Assembly: GCF_001642475.1 (NCBI RefSeq)
Contig: NW_019173975.1
Coordinates: 124,001-188,000 of the forward strand
Direction of reading: 5' to 3'
From: Fonsecaea monophora
Lineage: Eukaryota > Ascomycota > Eurotiomycetes > Chaetothyriales > Herpotrichiellaceae
Length of the DNA stretch: 64,000 bases
In this document: positions 22,268 to 32,620 of the stretch, piece by piece
How the letters are laid out: the number at the start of each line of letters is the position of its first letter
Position numbering within the stretch: the stretch's first letter is position 1
The notes under the pieces: generated by a model
Databases searched by the model: none
Told to the model about the DNA's origin: nothing
What the model saw: only the letters and a program-made list of their open reading frames with translations
Translations under genes and position numbers: made by a program

Positions 22268-23128
22268 TCATTGCCTTCCGGCGCTTCCAAAGTCTTCCTT
22301 CGCATCATGTCTGTCCCAGGATCCGGTCTCGAGGCTCCTCACGCGCTGCTCAATCCACTCGATCTTGGCATGATTCTCCTTCTTCGCGGCCTCTTGTAAA
22401 TCAAACGTCTTCTTGAATTCCTCGAGCATGAACGGTTCCAGAGTGCTCTTCTTTCCCACCCTGTAGTCATACACCACGACATCTTCCAAGCACCGGGCCG
22501 CCGGACGCTGGCGTACCTCGGACATGATCAACACGTCCAGGATCAAGGAATCTGTAGACTCGTCCGGCCGGTACCGAAGCTTGTGGTAGACAGAGACCCG
22601 GTCTGGCCATTTCATGGGGAATTTGAAGTCGACAGTTATGCTCTTTAGGATCAACCCGATGCCCTTGGAGGATATCAAATCTTCCCACCGTTGCTTGTGG
22701 GTAGGGTCAACGTGGCTACTGTAGTTGCGGACCCAGTTGCACCGTCCACTCTCCGCGTGGCGGACGTACATCGTGTTGTTCATGTGGCCCATGGCGTCCT
22801 GTTCGCCCCAGACGATCTTCTGCCTGTGTAAGCCCGCTCTTTTCTCCGAAGTCAGGTAGCCCTCACTACCTGCGAGGAGCTCTCGCCAGTCTCGGGCTAG
22901 GACCTGCAGGACCTGGCCGGCCTCCTCAACCAGCTTTGGGGGGAGACCGAAGGTGATGCATCGCCCAATGCGGGTTTTGGTGTCTGAGAGCCAGCGAGGG
23001 GGGAGCGCACTCTTAGATTCCTCTGTTGCGGGCCGGGGTGCGGAGGAGTAGTACCTGGACGCAGATGAAGGAGAACTCGAGGGAACAAGTGCACGAGAGG
23101 CGCGCGAGATCACACGCTGGACCGACAT
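22268..23128 (-). CDS. Hot-dog-fold acyl-CoA thioesterase-like protein, probably mitochondrial
   Basis: Single exon, 286 aa. The N-terminus (MSVQRVISRASRALVP, then SRYYSSAPRP) is Arg/Ser-rich without acids and looks like a mitochondrial presequence. The 4HBT-type active-site loop is WGEQDAMGHMNNTMYVRHAE with Asp 111 in the catalytic position. It is followed by IGLILKSITVDFKFPMKWPD and the strand segment VSVYHKLRYR. The family cleaves acyl-CoA thioesters; the substrate here is unknown. The C-terminal 60 residues are charged and helical (LEEFKKTFDLQEAAKKENHA). Start ATG at 23128. Confidence 0.85.
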   Translation of the reverse strand: MSVQRVISRASRALVPSSSPSSASRYYSSAPRPATEESKSALPPRWLSDTKTRIGRCITFGLPPKLVEEAGQVLQVLARDWRELLAGSEGYLTSEKRAGLHRQKIVWGEQDAMGHMNNTMYVRHAESGRCNWVRNYSSHVDPTHKQRWEDLISSKGIGLILKSITVDFKFPMKWPDRVSVYHKLRYRPDESTDSLILDVLIMSEVRQRPAARCLEDVVVYDYRVGKKSTLEPFMLEEFKKTFDLQEAAKKENHAKIEWIEQRVRSLETGSWDRHDAKEDFGSAGRQ

Positions 23129-23732
23129 GTTAGCAGCACATCATCCAAGCGTGTGGTCCGGACATCAAGGTGCGAAGGGGAAAGCACAGCTTGTACTCAT
23201 TGACTCGGGACTTTGGAAGAAACCTATCACTCATCTTCCTATTCTGATTAGCTGCTTGCCCTTTAGTCGGCCCACCTGCCACTTCCTGAGGTTATCCCGG
23301 AGTTCTTTGCGAAAATTGTGGAACCGAGGCGAAGCGGCGATGAATGAATACGAGGTACCTACCTCAAGCCTGACAAGCCATTATCCCATGCCCGCCTTGT
23401 TCTCACGTGATCGTCGTCAATTCCCATCACTCTGCATCACTCTTACCACTCCACTCCTGCGCCCCAGCCTTGTCAATGACGCTTCAAATTTACAACTTCT
23501 ACCTTCGCAGAGAATTATTCCGCGAAGCAAATCAGAGCAGAGCGCATCCCAATAAAGATTAGTCCACGCCCTAGCATTGACTCGGTTGCGATACCGAGAC
23601 TCTGCAAAGACACCAGGTGGGCACGACAAAGCGACACAGAATCACGCAGGTAGAAGGGTTCGAAGACCTCTGCCCTCGCCTCTTGGTCGATGGTCAAAAA
23701 TGTCTGGAGCACTGTAGATAACAGACATATAT
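23129..23732. other. Intergenic between divergent genes
   Basis: These 604 bp are the shared upstream region of the thioesterase and the next gene. Nothing recognisable apart from a short TATATA-like stretch near 23727. Confidence 0.5.
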
Positions 23733-24899
23733 ATGTCTACCTGCGCTGGAAATGATCCGGTAAAGGTGAAGGAAGAAATTTATAGCCGAATAATCTGACA
23801 CTCAGTATTCAGACGCTCCTGCAGAGGACCGAACACAAAAAGATCGACGAAAAGAATACTCCACGACGGGCCACTACTTCGAGAACCCCCTCGAGGAATA
23901 CCCCTGACGATGAAGCTCAAAAGGCCTTTAACTCCGCCGGAAAGGGGAATCTATACTCTGACCTTAAGAACAATGCTTCTCTGAACACCAAAACCATCGC
24001 TGGTCTGGCCGAAGGCATTGTTTCCAGATACCCCAAGATAGTCGTTTCCCACTTCAAAGCGACGACTACATTCATCCGTGCCGAGTATACGCTGCCCAGC
24101 GATATCGAGCCTCCGTGCAGTGTCTTTGTTATAGTGACGAGTTGCACAGACGCTACCACAGCCCAGGAGAATGATGGTGGATTATCTGCGCAAATTCAAG
24201 CTAGTGTGAAGGTCACTAGAAATGCGCACCTTGGCCAAGTCGCGCTGCAAACAGACAGCAGTGTTTTTTGGGTGCGGGATGCGATGTGGATACAGGTCAT
24301 TACTGAACATGAACCCGCAGAAGGTAGGATATAAGATCGCCACGTACTGTCACGAAGTTACACTCTCCGCTAACTTTCCGCTCGCCGTAGACTTCTTGGA
24401 GGGCTATGAATATCCCACTTATCGAAGACTCGACAGTCCTGTCTCAGATTTCCTCAGGGATGCTACCACGAGCATGCTCCTAGCCTTTGCCACGAAGCTA
24501 GACACTCACCTGGAAGCACATGCCGTCTCGCCTTCGAAACACGAAATGCCGAAGACAGCAGTTGACAGGAGCAGTTTCAACGTCGATTGTGGCGATTCGT
24601 TCAGCGTCAAGTTATGCGACGCCTCTAATACTCACGAATTCAGATGGGCTGAAGTGCAGAATCCGCACCTAGTCCTACAGACGGCGAACAAGGACCCGGG
24701 CACTGTCGGAGAGTATACCTTTTGCGCCATCAACCCCGGTAGCACGACCTTGACACTTATCTTAGTAAGGGCAGATAATTTAGCCATCGGTACAGCAAGG
24801 GTGCAAGTCGAGATTGCTGAAAGGAGAGCCAATGAGGCAAATGAAGATAGCGACGTGGAATCCTGGACAATAATGGACGAATTGCTCAGCATGGCCTAG
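23733..24899 (+). CDS. Unrecognised protein with a possible chagasin-like C-terminal domain
   Basis: Exons 23733-23759, 23813-24323 and 24391-24899 give 348 aa with frame kept. The first exon (MSTCAGNDP) is the least certain; the second junction (GTAGGA...CCGTAG) is firm. The middle contains AEGIVSRYPKIVVSHFKATT and TLPSDIEPPCSVFVIVTSC, then DFLEGYEYPTYRRLDSPVSD. Residues 240-321 look like a compact beta domain: FNVDCGDSFSVKLCD, EFRWAEVQNPHLVLQ, GTVGEYTFCAINPGSTTLTL and VQVEIAE. The order of hydrophobic strand, aromatic-Trp, Gly-rich loop and PG turn recalls inhibitor family I42, but the canonical loops are not intact. The C-terminus is acidic and there is no signal peptide. Function unknown. 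Confidence 0.7.
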
Positions 24900-24916
24900 G
24901 AAACCGCAAAGAGTCT

Positions 24917-25512
24917 TTAGTTATTGCGTCTGCATGGAACATCAGGTTGATCAACGTCCCTGAGGCGGACAGATTGGTCCCACGTGGCCCAACCACCGTT
25001 GAACCAGGGTTCATGATTCAGATCCTCGGGGGTGTGACAAATGTCAATGACCTTCCAGACATTCCCTCTCTGGATGAGGGCGATGCAGTGGCATGCGAAG
25101 GCCTGTCGTGATTGAAATGAGCTTAACCCCCGTTCGCTGCGGCCCTGCATTTGGGAACGGATTGTTCCATAACCCGGGCCATCCAAAGAGTCTACCAATG
25201 CGAATATAACCCCATGGTGTCCCAGCCTGCATCTTGACATTCACAAGCTCCTTATGACGAATCAGTCAATCAGAAAAACAACTGTGGACTGGCCTCATTT
25301 GCCTTCTTCCAACAATGGTATAGTCCTACTTACTTCAGGTGTTGTCCGGTGGCCCAGTGATTGGAACGCAGCACACCGAGGAATGCTAGTATATAGAATA
25401 AAATTGTGCCCGCCCACCCGATTTCGGCGATTTCGGCGTCCGCCAATGAGAATGAGCAAGGCGCCGAACCCTTACTCGATCCCTGATTTAGAGTATATAT
25501 TACCTCGTACAT
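24917..25512 (-). CDS. Weak two-exon model, hypothetical protein
   Basis: Exon 1 (25334-25512) starts at an ATG, holds a hydrophobic run (GTILFYILAFLGVL) and ends at a strong GTAAGT donor. Exon 2 (24917-25226) is reached by an ATGCAG acceptor and keeps frame for 162 aa in total. Exon 2 contains CIALIQRGNVWKVIDICHTP and NHEPWFNGGWATWDQSVRLR, which read like protein sequence. I recognise no family. Its stop lies 17 bp from the stop of the convergent gene. Other splice choices are possible, and the locus could be noncoding. Confidence 0.35.
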
Positions 25513-25673
25513 TTATTATGGTCACTCTACAAGAGGCTTGAGACATACGAGAGACCACTGGGCTTGGGACCGATGTGATTACGATCGTGATGTCCTCTCG
25601 AGAAGTAAGGTACGGAAGCGAAGCAAAAGGAAAGATTCCAATCCAATTCCTCTCTCTGGTGTGTATGTATATT

Positions 25674-26607
25674 TCAACAAAACCACCCTCCGTCGACAGA
25701 AACACAGGCCCCCGTCACGAAACTCGCCTTGTCACTCAATAGATAGACGATCGTGTCGGCAATCTCGACCGGCTGTGCCATCCTCCCGAGGGCGGTAGTG
25801 GAAAAGTCCTCTGCCGACGCCGAACCTTCGGATATCGCCATGGATTGCTTCATCAGCGGGGTGTTTGTGAAGCCCCTGGCGCAAAAACAATCACAATCAC
25901 AATCAGCTAGATGTTACTTTCTCTTTTGCACCTTTCACGTGTAAACGAAAAAAAAAAAGGATGATTGGGGAGACATAGAAGGGACAAACTCACGGCGCGA
26001 CACAGTTGACACGGACTCCCCTCTTGCCCACCTCCTTGGCCACACACCTTGTCATGCCCAATACCGCATGTTTACTCGCCGTGTATGCGGTCGTGTACTC
26101 CCTGCCCTGGAGACTCAGGCCACTCCCCGCGTTGACGACGGCGCCTCCTTCTCCCTGTCCCCCTTTCGCATCTTTCCCAATGACCTTGAGCTGCGCCCGC
26201 AGGCAGTTCATCATGCCGTGCACATTGACGTCGAAGACGAAGCGCCACTGCTCGTCATCGACGTCTTCAATGGCCCCGATGTTGTGGTCCTTGGGAATCG
26301 TGCCCGCGAGGTTTGCCGCCCCGTCCAGCTTTCCGAATTTTCCCACCGTCTCGGCGATCCACGAGTCGACGTCGTCGCGAGACCGCACGTCGACCTTTTT
26401 CAGAAGAATGTGTTTGTTCTCGGCCGTTTTTCCCGCTGGGGAGTCGCCACCGGCTAGGTCTGCGAGAAGGTCACTGGGAATATTAATGTCACCGATAGAG
26501 ACTTTGGCGCCGTACTTCAGGAGGAGTTTTGACGTCGCCAGACCTATTCCACTCGCGCCGCCGGAGATGGCATAGACCCGGTCTCTGAAGAATGACTCCA
26601 CAGCCAT
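25674..26607 (-). CDS. Short-chain dehydrogenase/reductase (SDR)
   Basis: NAD(P)-dependent oxidoreductase of the classical SDR type. Exon 1 (25994-26607) and exon 2 (25674-25875), joined across a 118-nt intron, give 271 aa. The Rossmann signature is ISGGASGIG (residues 14-22). NLAG follows at about 99-102, and the catalytic pair is Tyr 175/Lys 179 in YTASK. After the splice comes VAPGFTNTPLMKQSM, and the last strand is DKASFVTGACVSVDGGWF, all standard. The start is the ATG at 26607; the frame runs four codons further only to a TTG. The intron carries an A-rich run and three tandem AATCAC units. The substrate cannot be told. Confidence 0.92.
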
Positions 26608-27320
26608 TTTGGGGCTCAACAGATACTAATGGGGATTTCCTAGAGAAATGTAGGGAGTGTGAATCTAAAGAGAAGAATAGGACTGTGAGAGAGAGACAAC
26701 CTCCTCTCAATACACAGTCAGATAGCACTATGAATTTGGCGAAAGTACAATCGGGCCGGCACACCTGCACTGCTGGGTGTCCGGAACTTATCAAAGCCAG
26801 ATCTTCCAGAGAGCTGATGATCAGTAGGGTCTGGGGTTTTCGACAGAAGCTCTTGCAGAAAGCCTATCCTGCTTACCCTCGTCAGGGTAACATGCATGGG
26901 TATTGGTGAGGTGAGGAGAATGTTACAATAAATGTTCTGCACGGGCTTCGGTATAGCTCATTCCGACGAAGATCGTCATTAGGTGGATGGGTGTATTCTT
27001 GTTACAGCCAGCGGTCCGAATACGAAATATCGTCATTGCGCCTGTGAACAAAGTATGAATTTTGACGCTACGCCCTGAAGGCACTCCAAAGCAATCAACA
27101 CTCGGCTCGAAAAGCGGCTTCATGCCGCCAGATAACAAAGCTCATGATCATCGCCCGTGAATAACATACTGAGAACCATCATCATCATCACCACTAGCAA
27201 TGGGGTATTGTGATGGCATCGTTGACAATGTCGTTCCAACCTGTCGACACCGGACAAATTTGGTTACGGCCAAAGTGGTCGATCCTTTGGCCCAGGAATC
27301 TCCTGCCAATATCGCCATCT
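26608..27320. other. Intergenic between SDR and kinase
   Basis: These 713 bp are the SDR promoter and kinase 3' flank. A (CAT)n run (ATCATCATCATCACC) lies near 27178. No gene seen. Confidence 0.55.
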
Positions 27321-28665
27321 TCATTGAGGGCGTGCACCAGTGAAGCTCTTCCTCCTTTCATGTTCCTTTGTGATATCCGCAACAAGCTTGTCTGTCTTTT
27401 CCTTATCCTTCATCTCCCTGACTTTGGCTAGAACGACTTCCCGGAAAATTGCACTCTTTGCAGCATTGCTCAGAGGTCTCCTCTCTCCTGTTTCATTTGT
27501 GGCAAGACCTCGTCCAGGAGAAACTCCCCGGACGTGGTTCTTCACCGCTAAGCCGGCAGCATTTTGTGCGTTTGCAGGTATGTCGTTTGAATCGGGCGAA
27601 CCGGGGTCTTCTTCGTCTTGCATCTTGAGGGCGTCGATTCGGTTGGCCAGTTTGACGAGCTCAATACCGCGCTTCAACTTCATCTTCGCCAGGTATGATC
27701 GGATCTCTGGCAAGAGATCGTGATCCGAAGCCGTCTCACCAGTCAGCCAGATATGTTTGAGTGCTTCTTTACTCGTCGCCCGTCGCTTGGGTTCCGGTTG
27801 CAATAGTGTCAAGATGAATTCTTTGGCATCCTTGCTGACATCCTTCCAGTACCGCTCATGGAAGATAATCCGACCGCTCTTGCATTCGTCCACGAGGTCT
27901 GCAAGATTCTCAGAGCGGAAAGGAGAATAGCCGCAGAGCAAAGTGTAAGTAATGACTCCCATAGACCACATGTCCACAGCCTTGCCATGACCTTGTTTGA
28001 GCATAACTTCGGGGGCGGCGTAGCCAAAAGATCCAGCCATCGAGGTGAGGACAGCACCCGGACCCTCTAGTGTTTTCGCGATACCAAAGTCGGCAAGAAC
28101 AAGTTGGGAATCAGGATCTCTGGTGAGATAGAGAAGGTTTTCTGGCTTCAGATCTGTAGCAGTCGATCAGAAAGCGTTGCTGGCAAAAGGGTTTTGTTCC
28201 TACCTCGATGGACAATGTTTCGCTCATGAAGATAATCGACCGCCTCGAGGACCTGCTTAATGGTCTGCGAGGCGTCTTTCTCCGTAAATTTGCCCTTGTC
28301 ACAGATGCGATCGAATAACTCTCCACCAGTGGCCAGTTGGGTCACGATGTAGAACTTGTCCTGTCTCTCGTCAGTCTCCTGCCACATTGATTGCACAGGA
28401 GTGCAAGTCTTACCCTCGACTCAAACCAGTCGACGAATTTAACAATGTGTGGATGACTCAGGGTTTGCAGCATCTGCAACTCGTCGTATACCATCTGCTC
28501 ATTGCCCTTGACACTCTTTTTGAGAATAATCTTCACAGCAACCTTTTCTCCGCCGACCTCCGCCTCCCGAACGATGCCATAGGTTCCTGCTCCCAGCGTC
28601 TTTCCGAAGCGGTATTTGGCTTTCTTATCGTAGCTGTCAGGCTGGCCTTGCAGCTTGTTCATCAT
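27321..28665 (-). CDS. cmkB: Calcium/calmodulin-dependent protein kinase, CmkB type
   Basis: Ser/Thr kinase of the CaMK group that links calcium signals to growth and cell-cycle control in filamentous fungi. Exons 28414-28665, 28204-28360 and 27321-28153 (introns 53 and 50 nt) give 413 aa. Key residues: Gly loop GAGTYG, Lys 45 in VAVKII, the HRDLKPEN catalytic loop recreated by the second junction (Asp 137), and DFG at 158-160, then SMAGSFGYAAPEVM. Residues after about 290 (IELVKLANRIDALKMQ) are the expected autoinhibitory and calmodulin-binding helix. The near-identity of FVDWFESRDKFYIVTQLATG to Aspergillus CmkB, from memory of the family, supports the name. Confidence 0.92.
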
Positions 28666-30521
28666 ACCAGAGACTGTTCATTGCACATCAGCCTCGACTC
28701 TCCGACAATTGACGCATCGAGAGAACTCAGCGTTTCGGCCGAGTCCCAAAGTCCAGAGACAAAGCCAGGAGGCCTGTCACACACAATCGTCCACCATTTG
28801 TTGGAAACCAAAGATATTGAGGTGTAGTTGAGGGGTGATGCAGGGACTCACATGCGCTCATGTTTGCAACAGTTCAGGCCACGCCTGCAACGACAGTCTT
28901 GACACTCCTCCAAGGTTTAAGCGACAGAGAGACAAGGTAGGATCTTGCTATGAGCACCAGAGGAAGGACGGTATTGTATTCCCCCAGGTCTTCTCCTGCC
29001 TCGTAACGCGGTTGCAGCCACACGTAAAGGTCTTTTGAGAGACTGCGGGGTAGGCCTGGCGCGGGTGACAGCGATTAGAGGTTGGTCTAGCACAGTGCCA
29101 CGAGAGAGGTAGGACAAGAGTGCAGGGACGGGCAGGGCAGAAGAGAAAAATGTCTGCAGACACTTGATCCGAGTTAGCAGGAAAATAAATTGTGACAAAG
29201 AGTGGAAGTTGCAGGTTCGCTGGCAGAAGGTCACCCTCTTGCCTGCAACCCATTGGGGGCCATTTCGTGGCGGAGCACAAGAGGGAGCAGCTGCAAGAGG
29301 GGGCCACGAGAACCCAGAAAGGGGAGGATTCAAGCTCCCAGCTGAGGTTCACTAGGTGCAGCTGTGGCGGCTGTTGCAGGGTTCAGGCCTAGACTATTCA
29401 CCAATCCGGCAGCCAGAAGTCGCTGGGCTGAAAAGTCCATCTTCGGTCTATACGAGCTCCTCCAAGTAGCCACTTGGAAATATGTAGCGATTCTGGTATG
29501 ATAGACAACACCCCCCCAAGACTGCGGAATTGTGTCACAAATGGATGGTTATGCGCCTAGCACAGTATACCTACTTAACCCGCACAGAAGGCCCAAACCC
29601 CGTTGCAAGGCTTAACCACACTCTTCAGGACAGGACTTCCAGCCTTGGGTCTCACCATCAACCCCTTAGCCGCACCAGTTCTTGATCCAAAATCCTACCT
29701 CCCGCCTGCCAAAATCCTTCCATTGATCCACCTCGCCCAGCACTTTTGATCAAGCAGCGACAAAGATCTCGAGAGCCAGGGTGAGAGGGAGGGCTTCTTT
29801 CTCGCCTATTCAACTGCCTTTGTCATAAGAGCACATTCAAATCATTTGCTGTCACTCATGACTTCGATCTATCGAGTACATTCACCACGCAAAAGGTTCA
29901 GGTCCGCCACGTAACCTCAAGATTTCTAGCGTGATAGACCTGGTTCCATTCAGGAAATAAAGATAGTCTAGATCACGTGGATTGACTACCCAATCAGCCT
30001 TGGACACTACAATTCTTTCTACATTAGGACCGCCCTGACTAGAAGTGTTTATTAGGTCATCAGGCAGACATAGGTAGGTAGGTAGGTAGGTAGCGTGAGT
30101 GAGTGAGTGAGTGAGTTGAGTGAATGGACTCTCCCCGAAAAAATGTGTTTTGTATCTCTGTAGTACATCCCCCCAAACACCGGTTTTCCTTTGCTCTTTC
30201 CAAGCCTGCAATGCAACTGCAATCATCACCAAAAAAATATTTTTCTTTTATAAATCGTCCCATATGAACACAGGCAGGCAGGCAAGCATCACTTGTTCTC
30301 CCTCCTAGTTTGGCGTGTTAGGAGGACCATAGATGGTGTTCGGGAATGGGGTTGTGCTGCCCACATTCTCTCGCACGTCATCTTAACATGTGATGCATCG
30401 CAGGATATCTCCTTGTTGCCCGTTGCCCGTTATCCGTCGTCTCGTCATGATATGTGCAAGGTTGTTGGAACAAAATAGCCGATGCAAACCTCTGGCCCCA
30501 GGATATAAACATTCGAATTCT
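28666..30521. other. Intergenic of about 1.9 kb with microsatellites
   Basis: This is the cmkB upstream region and the 3' flank of the GlcG-like gene. Open frames of 130-140 codons at 28917-29352 overlap on both strands and carry no domain, so I leave them out. Tetranucleotide repeats lie at its right end. Confidence 0.55.
30071..30116. repeat. Compound tetranucleotide microsatellite
   Basis: Tandem TAGG units (30071-30093) are followed directly by tandem GTGA units (about 30095-30116). A short (AGGC)n run follows near 30271. Simple-sequence DNA, likely polymorphic in copy number. Confidence 0.9.
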
Positions 30522-30980
30522 TTACAGCTTTGGCCTTGACTGCGTTTTCTTGACGTAGGCCATCACGGCATCAACACCCGCCTGCGCGACTTCGGTGTCC
30601 TGCGCCGGTGTGCCCGTGCTACACCCAATCGCACCCACGACCTCGCCGTCCACGACAATCGGGATCCCGCCTGCCACATACATGAACCTGCCGTTGTTGC
30701 TGTTGTTGAGCCCAAACGCCGGACCGCCGGGCCACACGTTCTCCTTGTAGACGGAGGTCGGGGCGCGGTGGCCTGCGGCGGTGAAGGCCTTGTTCATGGC
30801 GATATCGACCGAGGTGAGTTTGGCGCCGGGCATGCGCTCAAAGTGGAGGAGGTAGAGCGAGGCGTCCACGATGGCGATGTTCATCGGCATGCCGATGGCT
30901 TGGGCCTTTTCGAAGCAGGCCGCCGAGGCGAGCTTGGCTGCATGGTGTGTGAGATGCGCAGGTCGGTGGATGGCTGCCAT
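30522..30980 (-). CDS. GlcG/HbpS-like small protein
   Basis: The single exon gives 152 aa and covers one complete GlcG/HbpS domain. Typical blocks are PMNIAIVDASLYLLHFERMP, then DIAMNKAFTAAGHRAPTS and the Gly-rich GGIPIVVDGEVVGAIGCSTG, ending with DTEVAQAGVDAVMAYV. The family is mostly bacterial (haem-binding HbpS, GlcG of glycolate loci) and is found scattered in fungi. Its biochemical role in fungi is not established. There is no signal peptide. Start ATG at 30980. It lies between cmkB and an SDR gene in the same orientation, 618 bp from the SDR. Confidence 0.88.
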   Translation of the reverse strand: MAAIHRPAHLTHHAAKLASAACFEKAQAIGMPMNIAIVDASLYLLHFERMPGAKLTSVDIAMNKAFTAAGHRAPTSVYKENVWPGGPAFGLNNSNNGRFMYVAGGIPIVVDGEVVGAIGCSTGTPAQDTEVAQAGVDAVMAYVKKTQSRPKL

Positions 30981-31598
30981 GGTTTTCCTTGTTGTTTGTG
31001 GAGGTGGTGAGAGGATGGAGTTGGTAAGCAGGCAAGGAAGGACCTACGTCTCAGCTATATGGAGGGATGAATCTCACAAGCACAGCAAAAGGCTGCTCAA
31101 TGGCTAGCTCACAAGGCAAACAGTCTCAGAGCTTTCGGCCAGAAGTGAAAGAGAAATAGCTCAATTCAACGTGTGAATCCAACGAACAAGCTTCAAACCA
31201 CGACAATATCAATGGTGGATGGGGTGAATTGAGGTAGCTCGCTACTCATACTTGTTACTTGGTAGTACATAATATTGGCGGAGAAAACGGAGGAGGGGAG
31301 ACGGCAACGTCAGCGAACGGATTGCTCGCCGCAGTCACCCGCAATTTGGTAGTGAGAGCTCGGGACACTTGCTTCCTAGGTAGTTTGTCGATGTGCAGCT
31401 AGGCAGCCTTGTCTGGACCGTTGTTATCAGTTACGTCACTGTCAAAGCCCTTTTGCGGGGGAGCACCATCTCCAAATACTACATTGGTTACTCGGGAGGC
31501 ATTCCTCATATCAGGAAAATTCATTGATAGAGTAGCTAATACAAATCAGAGTCTGCATGAACAAGTGGTCGCCCACCCCAGGCTCTCAGACCTTTTGC
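30981..31598. other. Intergenic between GlcG-like gene and second SDR
   Basis: These 618 bp form the promoter side of the GlcG-like gene and the SDR 3' flank. No gene seen. Confidence 0.55.
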
Positions 31599-32620
31599 TC
31601 AACGAGGCTCATGCAGCGGGTGGGATCTCTGGTACAGCAACTCGAAGCACCGCTCCGTTTCCTTGTCCAGCCACTCAATGCCCTTCCGAGGTACTGCTCC
31701 CTGGTCTTTATAGTTGGGCCCTATCTCAAACGTCTCTCCGGACGTCGCGTCCGACCCTAGCAGCTTCTCGAAAACCCCAATAACTCCTTCGATGGGTGTC
31801 AACAATCCCTCCTTGTCCAGCTTCTCGTAAAAAGCTCCGGCAGAGATATTGGTACGAACTACATTTGGGCATGCTGCGTTCATCGTGATCTTCTCTTCTG
31901 GCAAGTATTTGCCGTAGCTCCTGACCAACCCGACGACACCATGTTTGGCCGAAGTATACACAGGAAGCGTGGGACAGCAGTATAGCCCGCAGACGCTGGC
32001 GACACACCCAACTGACAAATGATTAGCCCGCAAACCCCTGCAAAATGGTCAGAACACTTACTCTTGCCCCTGAACCCGTTCTTTCCTGGTTGCTGCTTCC
32101 TGAATTGTTGCACAGCCAGCGCCACAGTGTACAGAACACCCGTCAAGTCGATATCGAGGGTGGTCAGATCAGGCTGCACGAAGCCAGTCATGGAAGGGTC
32201 GTTGGGAATCCACGCGCGTTCGCCGATGCCTGCAATGGGGTAGACGTAATCGATCCGGCCGAAGTCTGCCACAGCCTGACTGAAGGCTTTCACCTGCGAA
32301 TTCCAGCTGGCCGCGTCGACCTGAGCACATTTTGCCATCTGAGAACCCTTGTTTAGCTCATCCACAACTTTTTGGGCTCCGTCGAGGTCTCTATCCACGA
32401 TGAAAACTTTGATACTAAGTGACTGTCAGATAATGGCACATGGTAGGCGGTTGTAGACAAAGAACGGATGTACATACTTGTTCTTCACCAGCATTTCCGC
32501 CACCCCGCGGCCAATGCCACTGGCTCCGCCCGTCACTATGTTTTACACATGGGTGTCAGCCTTTCTGGGAAATATGCAATGAGATACAACCTGGTTCTTA
32601 CCGAATGCAAATTCAGTCAT
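31599..32620 (-). CDS. Short-chain dehydrogenase, four exons
   Basis: Classical SDR of 280 aa. Exons are 32602-32620, 32478-32535, 32062-32414 and 31599-32011, with introns of 66, 63 and 50 nt. Exon 1 encodes just six residues, and the first junction builds the cofactor motif VTGGASGIG (residues 7-15). VDRDLDGAQ follows at the cofactor-specificity strand. The last junction gives IGCVASVCGLYCCP with Ser 149, and the catalytic Tyr 162/Lys 166 are in YTSAKHG. It resembles the 15-hydroxyprostaglandin-dehydrogenase-like fungal SDRs; the substrate is unknown. All splice sites are GT-AG and each junction keeps frame. Confidence 0.9.

Noticed and set aside
28917..29352. Two overlapping minus-strand frames of 134-138 codons upstream of cmkB
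   Set aside because: They overlap in different frames, have cysteine- and leucine-rich noise-like sequence and lie in the kinase leader region.
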